DNA from: HXMU1420-13 sp024742815
GTDB taxonomy: Bacteria; Bacteroidota; Rhodothermia; Balneolales; Balneolaceae
Direction of reading: 5' to 3'
DNA length: 64,000 nucleotides
NCBI GenBank assembly: GCA_024742815.1
Contig: JANSXX010000006.1
Span: 124,001-188,000, forward strand
The translations under genes and the position numbers were made by a program. Below the pieces are notes generated by a model, which did no database searches, was not told where the DNA came from, and saw nothing but the letters and a program-made list of their open reading frames with translations. Shown here piece by piece: positions 18,738-26,718 of the stretch; the stretch's first letter is position 1; the number at the start of each line of letters is the position of its first letter.

Positions 18738-18745
18738 CAAAGATA
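18738..18745 (-). promoter_or_regulatory. Candidate -7 element (TATCTTTG) before mfd
   Basis: Read on the minus strand, TATCTTTG fits the Bacteroidota -7 consensus TAnnTTTG and lies 31 bases upstream of the mfd ATG. No convincing -33 TTTG is visible. It would separate mfd-tsaC transcription from the batA gene 86 bases upstream. Confidence 0.35.
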
Positions 18746-18792
18746 AGACTTTGAAGCCGAGTATTAACAGTTTTTCGACAGAAAAAAACCAG

Positions 18793-19788
18793 CTATTTTT
18801 CCGTAAATCCTCTCAACCAAACTTTATCGGAAAGAAATCCAAGGATAAGCAAAGTAAGTGCCAGCGATAGGTAGGTAGAATATTTATCCTCATAATCGGT
18901 GTAGATTAGCTCTTCTACTTTAGAACGCTCAAGTTCATCAATTTCATCATAAATACTGGCAAGCTGTTCGGTATTAGTAGCACGGTAGTATTTACCACCG
19001 GTTAGCTCGGCTACCGAAGTGAGCATTTCTTCATCAATATTAACCTGGATGTTTTGATATCTTCGGCCAAAAATAGGATCCTGAACAGGGTAGGGAGCAG
19101 TTCCACGGGTTCCGGCACCAATAGTATAAATTTTGATTCCATAAGTAACTGCTAAATCAGCAGCTGTTACGGGATCGATTTCGCCGGCGTTATTTTGCCC
19201 ATCGGTGAGTAGAATAATTACTTTACTCGTTGCTTCACTGTCTTTAAGTCGGTTGATGGCAGTGGCAATTCCCATTCCAATGGCGGTTCCGTCTTCGATT
19301 ACTCCCATCGAAACTTCGTCGATTAGTTGCTTTAATAGCCGATAATCTAGGGTAGGAGGGCAAACGGTGAAGCTTTTCATAGCGAAGGTAACCAAGCCGA
19401 TACGATCAGATATTCGCTTGTCTACAAATTGCTTGGCAACTTCTCGTGCGGCCTCGAAACGATTGGGTTTTAAGTCCTCGGCTTTCATACTTGAACTCAT
19501 ATCAAGCACCATCACAATGTCAATTCCTTCTGCATTTCGCTCAATGGTGGTGAGTTTATTCTGTGGCCGAGCTAGTGCTAGAATCAAACAAGCGATGCCA
19601 CTTACAAATAATAGTTTGTTCAACCAATGAATATGTGAACGCCAATTACCATCGAGTCCTTCGAAATATCGGACAGAGGAAAAGGTTAGTGCTGGATGTT
19701 TTTTTGCAAAATGTCGGTAGAGATAAAGCGCGATGATACACGGCAGAATAATTAGTGCCCAAAGCCATTCAGGATTTGCCCATTCCAT
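18793..19788 (-). CDS. batA: BatA-like von Willebrand factor A domain membrane protein
   Basis: Bat proteins form an inner-membrane complex linked to aerotolerance and envelope stress in Bacteroidota and spirochaetes. The exact biochemistry is unsettled. The 331-aa protein has two N-terminal membrane helices (about 9-25 and 57-74), a VWA domain (about 88-285) and a C-terminal helix (about 308-326). The metal-ion-dependent adhesion site is intact (Asp96-x-Ser98-x-Ser100 in LDMSSSM, plus LLTDGQNNAG). Its ATG overlaps the stop of the upstream batD-like gene by one base (TAATG), so the two are coupled. Confidence 0.88.
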   Translation of the reverse strand: MEWANPEWLWALIILPCIIALYLYRHFAKKHPALTFSSVRYFEGLDGNWRSHIHWLNKLLFVSGIACLILALARPQNKLTTIERNAEGIDIVMVLDMSSSMKAEDLKPNRFEAAREVAKQFVDKRISDRIGLVTFAMKSFTVCPPTLDYRLLKQLIDEVSMGVIEDGTAIGMGIATAINRLKDSEATSKVIILLTDGQNNAGEIDPVTAADLAVTYGIKIYTIGAGTRGTAPYPVQDPIFGRRYQNIQVNIDEEMLTSVAELTGGKYYRATNTEQLASIYDEIDELERSKVEELIYTDYEDKYSTYLSLALTLLILGFLSDKVWLRGFTEK

Positions 19789-20810
19789 TAATTTGCCTCC
19801 ACTTTTGGTTCTTCATCTTCGACAGCTTCTGAAGAAGGCTCAACTTCTTCCCACTGTGCTTCATACTCCGATTTCTTACGAGCAACCCTCGAAGCATCTA
19901 TCAACTTAGCTCGTTCTAGAAAGTCCATGGCTTCGGCGTAAGTATTCCAAGCGCTATCGAGTGTAGGAGTAAATTTTGCGAATTTAACCATATCTGAACG
20001 GTTAAGGACATTTCTGGTACTTTGAATCATCTCATGATCTACGCCGAAAGCATCTAAATATCGTAGTACCTCACGTGAAGTTGATTCGAGTGCGGGAATC
20101 TCATATAAATCCTCAAAATATCGGCGGATTGAGTCGCTGATGGTTGAGTAGAAATATTTGAAATCTTTGGTTTGGCTAAGGTTGTAGTCTTCTTTAAGCG
20201 ATACAAGAGTTTGCTCTAGCTGCAAAACCGGACTTTGAAACGGAATTGGTTGAACAATTTTCTGTACAACAGCAGGTTCCTCTTTTTTGGTGAAGGTGAG
20301 ATAAGCCCAGATTGCAGCAGCAATTAAAACTAAAATTATCAACAAAACTGCCCAAGGAAATCTATCGAAAGGCAGAATGGGTTTAATTGGTTTGAGTTCA
20401 GCATCCTTGGTCGGAAGAATGGATCGAAATGGAATGGTTAAAGAATTACTATATAGCGTAGTAGTATCTGTTCCGGTAACTACCCCAATTGGAAATCCGG
20501 GAATGTAAACATCCTGATTTGCAAAATATTGAACACGATATCGAAGACTATCAGCAAAATCAGTGAGTTGAAATCGTTGTAGATCGAGATAGGTTAGATC
20601 GGGCGGGAAAGAACTTGAATCGGGAAAGAGCAATTCATCTGCCGATTGATTGAGCTGAATTTTCAGATTTAATGAAATCACATCTCCTACAGAAACTGAA
20701 TCGGTATCAGTACTTAAAACAACATTTTGGCTTTGTACATGTAATGATGTACCTGTTGCAATCACTAAGGATAGTAGGAAAAAACGAATTCGTTTTAGTC
20801 TCGATTTCAT
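19788..20810 (-). CDS. BatD-like envelope protein (signal peptide, periplasmic domain, one TM, cytosolic helices)
   Basis: This 340-aa protein has a signal peptide ending VQS before Gln29. A periplasmic Ig-like part follows (about 30-145, with VGDVISLNLKIQL resembling BatD). One membrane helix lies at about 152-174 (PWAVLLIILVLIAAAIWAYL), then a helical cytosolic region with an acidic C-terminal tail. The pairing with a VWA protein through a TAATG overlap, with a DUF58 gene further upstream, fits the Bat/MoxR-associated loci in which a BatD or DUF4381-like subunit supports VWA proteins. The assignment rests mainly on architecture and context; sequence similarity to characterised BatD is weak by eye. 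Confidence 0.65.
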   Translation of the reverse strand: MKSRLKRIRFFLLSLVIATGTSLHVQSQNVVLSTDTDSVSVGDVISLNLKIQLNQSADELLFPDSSSFPPDLTYLDLQRFQLTDFADSLRYRVQYFANQDVYIPGFPIGVVTGTDTTTLYSNSLTIPFRSILPTKDAELKPIKPILPFDRFPWAVLLIILVLIAAAIWAYLTFTKKEEPAVVQKIVQPIPFQSPVLQLEQTLVSLKEDYNLSQTKDFKYFYSTISDSIRRYFEDLYEIPALESTSREVLRYLDAFGVDHEMIQSTRNVLNRSDMVKFAKFTPTLDSAWNTYAEAMDFLERAKLIDASRVARKKSEYEAQWEEVEPSSEAVEDEEPKVEAN

Positions 20811-20928
20811 ATAAAAGGTTCAATCTTTTAGGCTGAAAATAGCAGTTCTTGAAGTTAGAATGGAATTGGTTTCGGGTTGAAAGATGTAAAAATAGGCATA
20901 TATGAAAAAAAGGTAGAAATTTGTATTA

Positions 20929-22239
20929 TTGGCGGCCTTAATCATCTACCATACATTTATAATTTTGAGCCGGGTTAATACTGTATTTTTAGTCATCATT
21001 GGAATATTCTGTCTGTCAGCTTGCGGGTTGTGGACCGAAAAAGAAATACCTATTTCAGAAGAAGCTCCAGCAATTACACTTGCAAACCTTCAAGAAATTA
21101 AGGAACAACAGCTAATCGACGAATATGGTTTTAAACAGCGTTTATTGGTTGATGATAACACGATCAAACGAAATGAGAGTATTTATACAATTCTGAATTC
21201 GTTTGGAGTAAGCCCACAAACAATTTATGCCATCAACGAAGAAGCGAAGGGGGTATTCCGATCAAATTCTTTGCGGCCTGGGCAACGTTATCTGGTATAT
21301 AAAAATCCAATCTCAAATCAGGTTGATCGTCTGATTATACACTTCGATAAGGTGAATTATGTTGTATTCGATTGGGCCGACAAAATCTGGGTTGATCGGG
21401 GAGCGAAAGATGTTTCTAAATTGCAAATGGTTACTAGTGGCGTAATAACTTCATCACTATATCAAGCTTTGAAAGACAATGAGGTTAACCCACTACTTGG
21501 AAGTAAATTAAGTGAGATATTTGCCTGGCAGGTTGATTTCTTTAGCTTACAACCAAATGATAAATTCACCATTGTGTATGAGCAACCTATTGTAGATGAC
21601 GAGCCATACGGAGTTGGAGATATTGTTGCGGCTACATTTACTCACAAAGGGAAAGTTTACGAAGCATTCTATTACGAAAATGACGAACGTGCTGCTTTTT
21701 TTGACAGAGAAGGTAAGGGATTACAAAAAGCACTTTTAAAAGCGCCATTTAAATACAATCAACGGGTGAGCTCCGGCTTTTCGCACAATAGATTTCATCC
21801 GGTACTTAAGCGAAATATGCCACATTACGGTGTTGATTATGCTGCGCCAATTGGCACTCCCGTAATAGCAGTTGGGGACGGGGAAGTAATTGAAGCACGC
21901 TATCGTGGTCCAAACGGTAACATTGTTAAGATTAAGCATAACGGGGTGTACACCACGGCTTATTTGCACTTGAATGGTTTTGCTCCCGGAGTTAGAAAAG
22001 GCGTACGCGTAAAGCAAGGACAAACTATAGGATATGTAGGAAAAACCGGGCGTGTTACCGGCGTTCACTTAGATTATCGAATTTATAAAAACGATAAACC
22101 GGTGAATCCGCTATCCATCGAATTGCCGGCTTCGAAGTCGCTTGCAGGAGAAGAGCTTCAATCCTTTAAACTTTACATTGAGCGATATCGATATTTAATG
22201 AGAGATGAGCTCACGAATATCATAGCTTCATTAAACTAA
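20929..22239 (+). CDS. M23 murein endopeptidase lipoprotein with an HxD active-site variant
   Basis: This is a predicted cell-wall hydrolase of the M23 (LytM/Csd3/MepM-like) family. A lipobox (FCLSAC) suggests anchoring to a membrane. A LysM/OapA-like segment (about 85-130) and a Csd3-type middle domain precede the C-terminal M23 domain (about 290-400). The first metal motif is normal (His299 and Asp303 in HYGVDYAAP). The second, normally HxH, reads HLDYR (His380, Asp382), so the terminal zinc-ligand His is Asp. HLDxR forms occur in Bacteroidota relatives to my knowledge, so the enzyme may be active. Translation starts at TTG 20929, or at TTG 20965, which gives a tidier lipoprotein signal. 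It is inserted opposite to the bat genes on either side. Confidence 0.85.
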   Translation: MAALIIYHTFIILSRVNTVFLVIIGIFCLSACGLWTEKEIPISEEAPAITLANLQEIKEQQLIDEYGFKQRLLVDDNTIKRNESIYTILNSFGVSPQTIYAINEEAKGVFRSNSLRPGQRYLVYKNPISNQVDRLIIHFDKVNYVVFDWADKIWVDRGAKDVSKLQMVTSGVITSSLYQALKDNEVNPLLGSKLSEIFAWQVDFFSLQPNDKFTIVYEQPIVDDEPYGVGDIVAATFTHKGKVYEAFYYENDERAAFFDREGKGLQKALLKAPFKYNQRVSSGFSHNRFHPVLKRNMPHYGVDYAAPIGTPVIAVGDGEVIEARYRGPNGNIVKIKHNGVYTTAYLHLNGFAPGVRKGVRVKQGQTIGYVGKTGRVTGVHLDYRIYKNDKPVNPLSIELPASKSLAGEELQSFKLYIERYRYLMRDELTNIIASLN

Positions 22240-23115
22240 TTAGTATCGACTTAAACGTCGTTTAAAGAAGTTCATTAGCGGACGAACATAAGATTCGTTC
22301 GTACACACATTAACAGCATCAACTTTCATTTTCAGAAGAGATTCATCCAGCTCTTTCTTGTGGATGAACCGACGCTTTTTGTAGGCATCCCTTACCGTTT
22401 CACTTGAAGTATCAATCAGGATTTCTCGCTGGGTTTCAGCGTCTCTAAACGGAACAATTCCAATATCAGGTAGCTCATCCTCAAAAGAATCATGTATAAC
22501 AATGCTAACTAAATCGTGTTTTTGATTGGTGATTCGAAGCTGTTTTTCGAAGTTTTGATCTTGAAAATCAGAAGCCAAAACAACAATTGCTCTACGGTCG
22601 AGCAATCGATTCACATAACTTAAGGCATCTGCAATTTTGGTTCCTTTGCCGGTAGGCTTTGTGGTATACAACTCTCTGATTAATCTCAGAACATGCGTTC
22701 GTCCCTTTTTAGGAGGCACAACTTTCTCAATTTTGTCTGAGAATAAAACCAGCCCAACTTTATCTCCATTATTGATAGCGCTAAATGCCAAAACCGCACT
22801 AATTTCGATAGCAATATCCATCTTTCTTTGTTGATTAGAACCGAATACTCCACTTGCAGAAATATCTACGCAAAGCATTAGAGTTTGCTCCCTTTCCTCT
22901 TCAAATATTTTGATATAAGGATCGCCGGTTCGAGCAGTTACGTTCCAGTCTATTTGTCGAATATCGTCGCCATAGTTGTATGCCCGAACCTCAGAAAACG
23001 CCATTCCTCGCCCTTTAAAGGCCGATTGGTATTCCCCGCCGAACAAAGTGTTCACTAAGCCTTTTGTCTGGATTTCCAGCTTTCTGATTTTCTTTAAAAC
23101 TTCTTTAGATATCAT
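22240..23115 (-). CDS. DUF58 protein of the MoxR/Bat locus
   Basis: This 291-aa cytosolic DUF58 protein has a VWA-like fold and normally works with a MoxR AAA+ ATPase. Family signatures are clear: GEYQSAFKGRGMAFSEVRAY, YNYGDDIRQIDWNVTARTG, and the VWA strand LMLCVDISASG with a DxSxS-like metal site. The usual moxR gene is not upstream; the next plus-strand gene belongs to the DUF11 cluster. The stop codon abuts the stop of the convergent M23 gene with no spare base. It is probably functionally tied to the batD-like and batA genes beyond that gene. Confidence 0.88.
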   Translation of the reverse strand: MISKEVLKKIRKLEIQTKGLVNTLFGGEYQSAFKGRGMAFSEVRAYNYGDDIRQIDWNVTARTGDPYIKIFEEEREQTLMLCVDISASGVFGSNQQRKMDIAIEISAVLAFSAINNGDKVGLVLFSDKIEKVVPPKKGRTHVLRLIRELYTTKPTGKGTKIADALSYVNRLLDRRAIVVLASDFQDQNFEKQLRITNQKHDLVSIVIHDSFEDELPDIGIVPFRDAETQREILIDTSSETVRDAYKKRRFIHKKELDESLLKMKVDAVNVCTNESYVRPLMNFFKRRLSRY

Positions 23116-23178
23116 AAATTTTTGAGAAGAATATAACGCAGATTTAATTGAGAGAGGAGTAAAAATAAATTATGCTTC

Positions 23179-23186
23179 CAAAAATA
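23179..23186 (-). promoter_or_regulatory. Candidate -7 element (TATTTTTG) before the DUF58 gene
   Basis: On the minus strand this reads TATTTTTG, a full match to TAnnTTTG, 63 bases upstream of the DUF58 ATG. The flanks are AT-rich and no definite -33 TTTG is seen. Confidence 0.35.
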
Positions 23187-23398
23187 TAAATAAATGTATA
23201 ATAAAATAATCAATAATTAATTATATTTTAATGTATGTAAGCGCTCTCATTTTGGCATTATTGGATTATGAATATTTCAATAAAACAAGCTTAGATAATT
23301 AAAAACTGCACATTTACATTAGAATTGATTAACACTGCACCCCTAATGTAACACCTCATTCTTAACGCACTCTAACAGCGGTTTCTCAAGCATAGGTG

Positions 23399-23406
23399 TA
23401 TTTTTG
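23399..23406 (+). promoter_or_regulatory. Candidate -7 element (TATTTTTG) at the head of the DUF11 cluster
   Basis: TATTTTTG matches the Bacteroidota -7 consensus TAnnTTTG. It would place transcription start near 23413, giving a leader of about 35 bases to the ATG at 23448. No clear -33 TTTG is seen (nearest TTTC at 23382). Position and match make it the best promoter candidate for the whole cluster. Confidence 0.42.
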
Positions 23407-23447
23407 TTTTACCATAAATGGGTTAAACACACAAAACAATCTCTGCT

Positions 23448-23933
23448 ATGAAAAACACGTGTATTTTTTTAACGATGATGCTTCTGGGTTTTGCAGCCAA
23501 TGCGATGGCTCAGCAAAATAATGGCGTTGTTTCAGTTCTTGAACAACTGCTGGTAACCGTTGATGAAAACGGACAAGAAATTTTAACTCCTACCGAGGAG
23601 GCTAAGCCGGGCGACACACTGGTGTACCGGGTTACTTATACAAACAATTTGGATAATGGCATTACAGAGCTAAGGCCAGTTCTTCCGATTCCTATCGGCA
23701 TGGAATACCTGCTCGAAAGTGCTACTCCAAACGCAGAGGGTGCCAGCCTCTCCAATACTGGCAACACTTTCCAAAACCTTCCCTTAACTCGTCAAGTGCG
23801 ACAACCTGACGGAACCACCATTGAAGAATTGGTTCCGGGCCGTGAATATCGGCGTTTACGCTGGTTGGTTCCGTCACTAGAGGCGGGGGAGCAAGTCATT
23901 CTGGTCGCCAGAGTTAAGGTGATTGACAACTAG
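23448..23933 (+). CDS. Small secreted single-domain DUF11-like protein
   Basis: This 161-aa protein has a signal peptide (about 1-21, cut before Gln22 in NAMAQQN). Essentially one DUF11-like domain follows (PGDTLVYRVTYTNN ... ending VARVKVIDN). DUF11 modules are Ig-like beta folds common in surface proteins. It is the smallest of four consecutive secreted proteins. Its domain resembles the last domain of the 896-aa and 3135-aa proteins downstream, so it could be a free copy of that terminal module, for example a subunit or cap of the same structure. The role is inferred only from context. A candidate promoter lies about 45 bases upstream. Confidence 0.85.
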   Translation: MKNTCIFLTMMLLGFAANAMAQQNNGVVSVLEQLLVTVDENGQEILTPTEEAKPGDTLVYRVTYTNNLDNGITELRPVLPIPIGMEYLLESATPNAEGASLSNTGNTFQNLPLTRQVRQPDGTTIEELVPGREYRRLRWLVPSLEAGEQVILVARVKVIDN

Positions 23934-23994
23934 TCTTTTGGAAAATCAAACAACAAACAAATCAAATATTCTAAACCTAAACAGGATAGAAACC

Positions 23995-26685
23995 ATGAAA
24001 ACAAACACAAAACATACACTCAGTAACAAGGTGTCTCGCCTTGTGGGGTTGTTTTTGGTTTTTGGCGTATTACTCGGTGTCTCGTCGTCAGACGTGTTCG
24101 CTCAGGTGCCACCTGCCAATACTCAAATTGGTAACCAAGCCAGTGCAACCTACGTAGATAATGGAGGTAATAATCAATCTATTACTTCTAACACGGTTCA
24201 AACAATCGTGCAGCAAGTTGCTGGTGTTGATATCTCTGATGGTATCAGCTTAACAGCAAGCCCTGGTGGTCAGGTTACATTCCCGCACACTATTACTAAC
24301 ACCGGTAACGGCGTTGATAGCTACAACCTAGCAGTGCTGGAAGGTTCGGGCGATTTCGATTTTGATAACATCGTGATTTATGCCGATGACGATCAAAACG
24401 GTGTGCCTGATAACTTTACACCAATTACTGTTACACCGAATATCGATCCTCCGGGTTCGCCAAACGGTAACACTTTTGGTATCGTAATTGTAGCTGATAT
24501 CCCGGTTACAGCCAATGAGGGTGAATCTGAAACCTTCAGTATTACTGCAACTAGTGCCTTTGATGGTAACATTTCTGATTCTGCAACTAACACTGTTAAT
24601 GTGGATGAAGATGCGGTTGTTAACGTTCAGAAAAACCGTGACAAGCAATTTGTTGCTGTAGGCGATACGGTAACATATACCTTTGCATACGCGGAAAGTG
24701 GCGGTTCTTCAAACGCAACTAACTTAGTAATTCGCGACCCACTACCAGCAGGCGTAACTTACGTACCTGGTTCTGGTACTTGGTCTGGTGCGGCAGGAAC
24801 TCCCCTTACTGATGCATCTCCCGGTGAAAACGCAAGTGGTATTCTTTACCGCTTTGATAACAGCGGTGTAGCTGACTCGGTAATTATCGAGATTGCAAAC
24901 ATCAATGCTGGTGCATCTGGTAATGTTAAATTCAAAGTTACTGTTGATGCAGGAACCGAAGGTAACACCATCGTTAACAACGGTACATTCCGTCACGATG
25001 ATGCTCCAACTCCGGTAACTACGAACAATGCGAGTATTACAGTAGATGAGAATTACGATATCACTCGTGTTGGTGCTGATACTGTATCAGTAGCTTCTGC
25101 TGAACAAGGTACTATTGTAAACTTCTTAAACTTGTTTACAAACGATGGTACTGCAACCGATACGTACAACATCACGTTATCTGGTTCTAACTACCCATCA
25201 GGTACAACTTTCACCTTCTTTAAGGTAGATGGAAGTGGAAACCCAACTTCACCATACACGGATACTAACAATGATGGTATTCCTGATACCGGTCCTATAA
25301 GTCATGTGGATGGTAGCGATACTGTTCGTGTAATCTTACAAGTTCAGTTGCCTTCTGGCCAATCTGGTGGGCCTTTTGCAGTTCGTAAAACTCTTACTTC
25401 GATCAACGATCCTGCAGCGAGTGATTTCCACACTGATGCATTAGGTGAGATTACTACTCCAACAGTAGATATCACGAACAACTTCGCATTAGGTAACGGA
25501 AGTGAAACTGGTGTGGGCGAAGGTCCTGAGCCATCTGCAGTTACAACTATTGCTGCTAATCCGGGAACAACAGTTAATTTCTCGTTATTCATTAACAACA
25601 CTTCAAGTGTTGATGATACCTATCAGCTAGCGTTTGCTACCGATACTACTGCAGGTGGTGATTTGCAGGGTGCTGGTTCATTACCTAGTGGTTGGACTGC
25701 AACTTTCAGGGATCCGAATAATGGTAATAACACCATCACATCTATTCAGGTTAATGCTGGCCAAAACAAAGCCGTTACTTTCAGAGTAAATATTCCTGCC
25801 GGTTTCGAGCCTGGTTTACGTTCACTTTTTGTACGTGCACTTTCTCAAACTACCGGAGCGAAAGATCTTAAGCATGAAGCTGTGAATGTACAGATCGTTC
25901 GTCAGATGACGCTTGTAACCGGTCAATCTGGTCAGGTTTCTCCGGGTGGTTCTGTGGATTACATTCACACCTTAACGATCAACTCTAACGTTGATGAAAA
26001 CGTTGGTGGTGGTGGAACAGAATCAGATCTATTCCTAGACCTAAGCAATTCTGTACCAACCGGTTGGACTGCTGTAGTTTACTGGGATACCAATAACGAT
26101 GGTCAAGTTACCGGTGTTGATTCACTGTTAACAAGTGCTGCTTCTCCGAATGCAGTTGATCTACCATCAAGTGTTGGTACTCTTCAGTTCGGTGACCAAT
26201 TGAAGTTCATCGTTCAGGTTACTGCAAGTACCGGTCTTGATGATGGTGCTACTGTAACTACTACCATCGAAGTATCCGATGATAACAGCCAATTAGCTAC
26301 TGTATCTAACGATGACCAAACTGAGGTTCAGGCAGGTCGTCTTTCTATCGATAAGTTCCAAGCACCAACTGTGGGTGGAGCTGCCGGTACGTATACAAAA
26401 GCTGATTTCAATGTATTACCTGGTGATACCGTATGGTATAAAATCACCATCGTAAATGACGGTTCTGAGCCGGTAACCAATGTAGTTATTCAGGATAACG
26501 TACCGTCTTACACCTTAATCGCAGTGCCAGGTACTTTCACTGTTGATAATGGTTCTATTCCGGGTATCACGCTAGACGGAAACAATCCTACCGCTGGCAA
26601 TACCGGTGTTGTAAAAATAACAGCACCTCAACTTGATCCAACCGAGCAGTTTACTCTGTTCTTCGCAGTAAAAGTTGACGAATAA
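23995..26685 (+). CDS. Secreted multi-domain DUF11-type surface protein (896 aa)
   Basis: A signal peptide (about 1-36, cut before Gln in FAQVPPANTQ) leads into an NQASATY N-terminal module. About six Ig-like/DUF11-type modules follow, including VAVGDTVTYTFAY and SPGGSVDYIHTLTIN, each carrying short Asp-rich loops such as DDDQNGVPD and DTNNDGIPD that could bind Ca2+. The protein ends in a DUF11 domain (PGDTVWYKITIVNDGSEPV ... FFAVKVDE) at the extreme C terminus. No lipobox, membrane anchor or type 9 sorting motif is visible. An upstream non-ATG start at 23923 would overlap the previous gene and hide the signal peptide, so ATG 23995 is used. Likely extracellular or surface-bound; exact function unknown. 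Confidence 0.85.
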   Translation: MKTNTKHTLSNKVSRLVGLFLVFGVLLGVSSSDVFAQVPPANTQIGNQASATYVDNGGNNQSITSNTVQTIVQQVAGVDISDGISLTASPGGQVTFPHTITNTGNGVDSYNLAVLEGSGDFDFDNIVIYADDDQNGVPDNFTPITVTPNIDPPGSPNGNTFGIVIVADIPVTANEGESETFSITATSAFDGNISDSATNTVNVDEDAVVNVQKNRDKQFVAVGDTVTYTFAYAESGGSSNATNLVIRDPLPAGVTYVPGSGTWSGAAGTPLTDASPGENASGILYRFDNSGVADSVIIEIANINAGASGNVKFKVTVDAGTEGNTIVNNGTFRHDDAPTPVTTNNASITVDENYDITRVGADTVSVASAEQGTIVNFLNLFTNDGTATDTYNITLSGSNYPSGTTFTFFKVDGSGNPTSPYTDTNNDGIPDTGPISHVDGSDTVRVILQVQLPSGQSGGPFAVRKTLTSINDPAASDFHTDALGEITTPTVDITNNFALGNGSETGVGEGPEPSAVTTIAANPGTTVNFSLFINNTSSVDDTYQLAFATDTTAGGDLQGAGSLPSGWTATFRDPNNGNNTITSIQVNAGQNKAVTFRVNIPAGFEPGLRSLFVRALSQTTGAKDLKHEAVNVQIVRQMTLVTGQSGQVSPGGSVDYIHTLTINSNVDENVGGGGTESDLFLDLSNSVPTGWTAVVYWDTNNDGQVTGVDSLLTSAASPNAVDLPSSVGTLQFGDQLKFIVQVTASTGLDDGATVTTTIEVSDDNSQLATVSNDDQTEVQAGRLSIDKFQAPTVGGAAGTYTKADFNVLPGDTVWYKITIVNDGSEPVTNVVIQDNVPSYTLIAVPGTFTVDNGSIPGITLDGNNPTAGNTGVVKITAPQLDPTEQFTLFFAVKVDE

Positions 26686-26718
26686 ACAAACTTAACCCAG
26701 ACATGAGGGTGAGGTTGA

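Larger units (their letters stand above)
23116..23447. other. AT-rich divergent intergenic region between DUF58 and the DUF11 cluster
   Basis: These 332 bases hold no credible gene. They are strongly AT-rich near 23160-23300 and carry one candidate promoter element for each direction, at 23179-23186 (minus) and 23399-23406 (plus), both reading TATTTTTG on their own strand. This is the only sizeable promoter space before the roughly 20-kb plus-strand cluster, so regulation of that cluster is most likely set here. Confidence 0.6.

Noticed and set aside
20877..20904. Sigma70-like promoter (TTGAAA, 16-base spacer, TATATG) before the M23 gene
   Set aside because: The spacer is short and the -10 poor, and the presumed group uses a different consensus. 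It is kept only as a weak possibility.
23923..23994. Upstream start for the 896-aa protein
   Set aside because: It overlaps the previous gene and places a polar stretch before a clear signal peptide that begins at ATG 23995.
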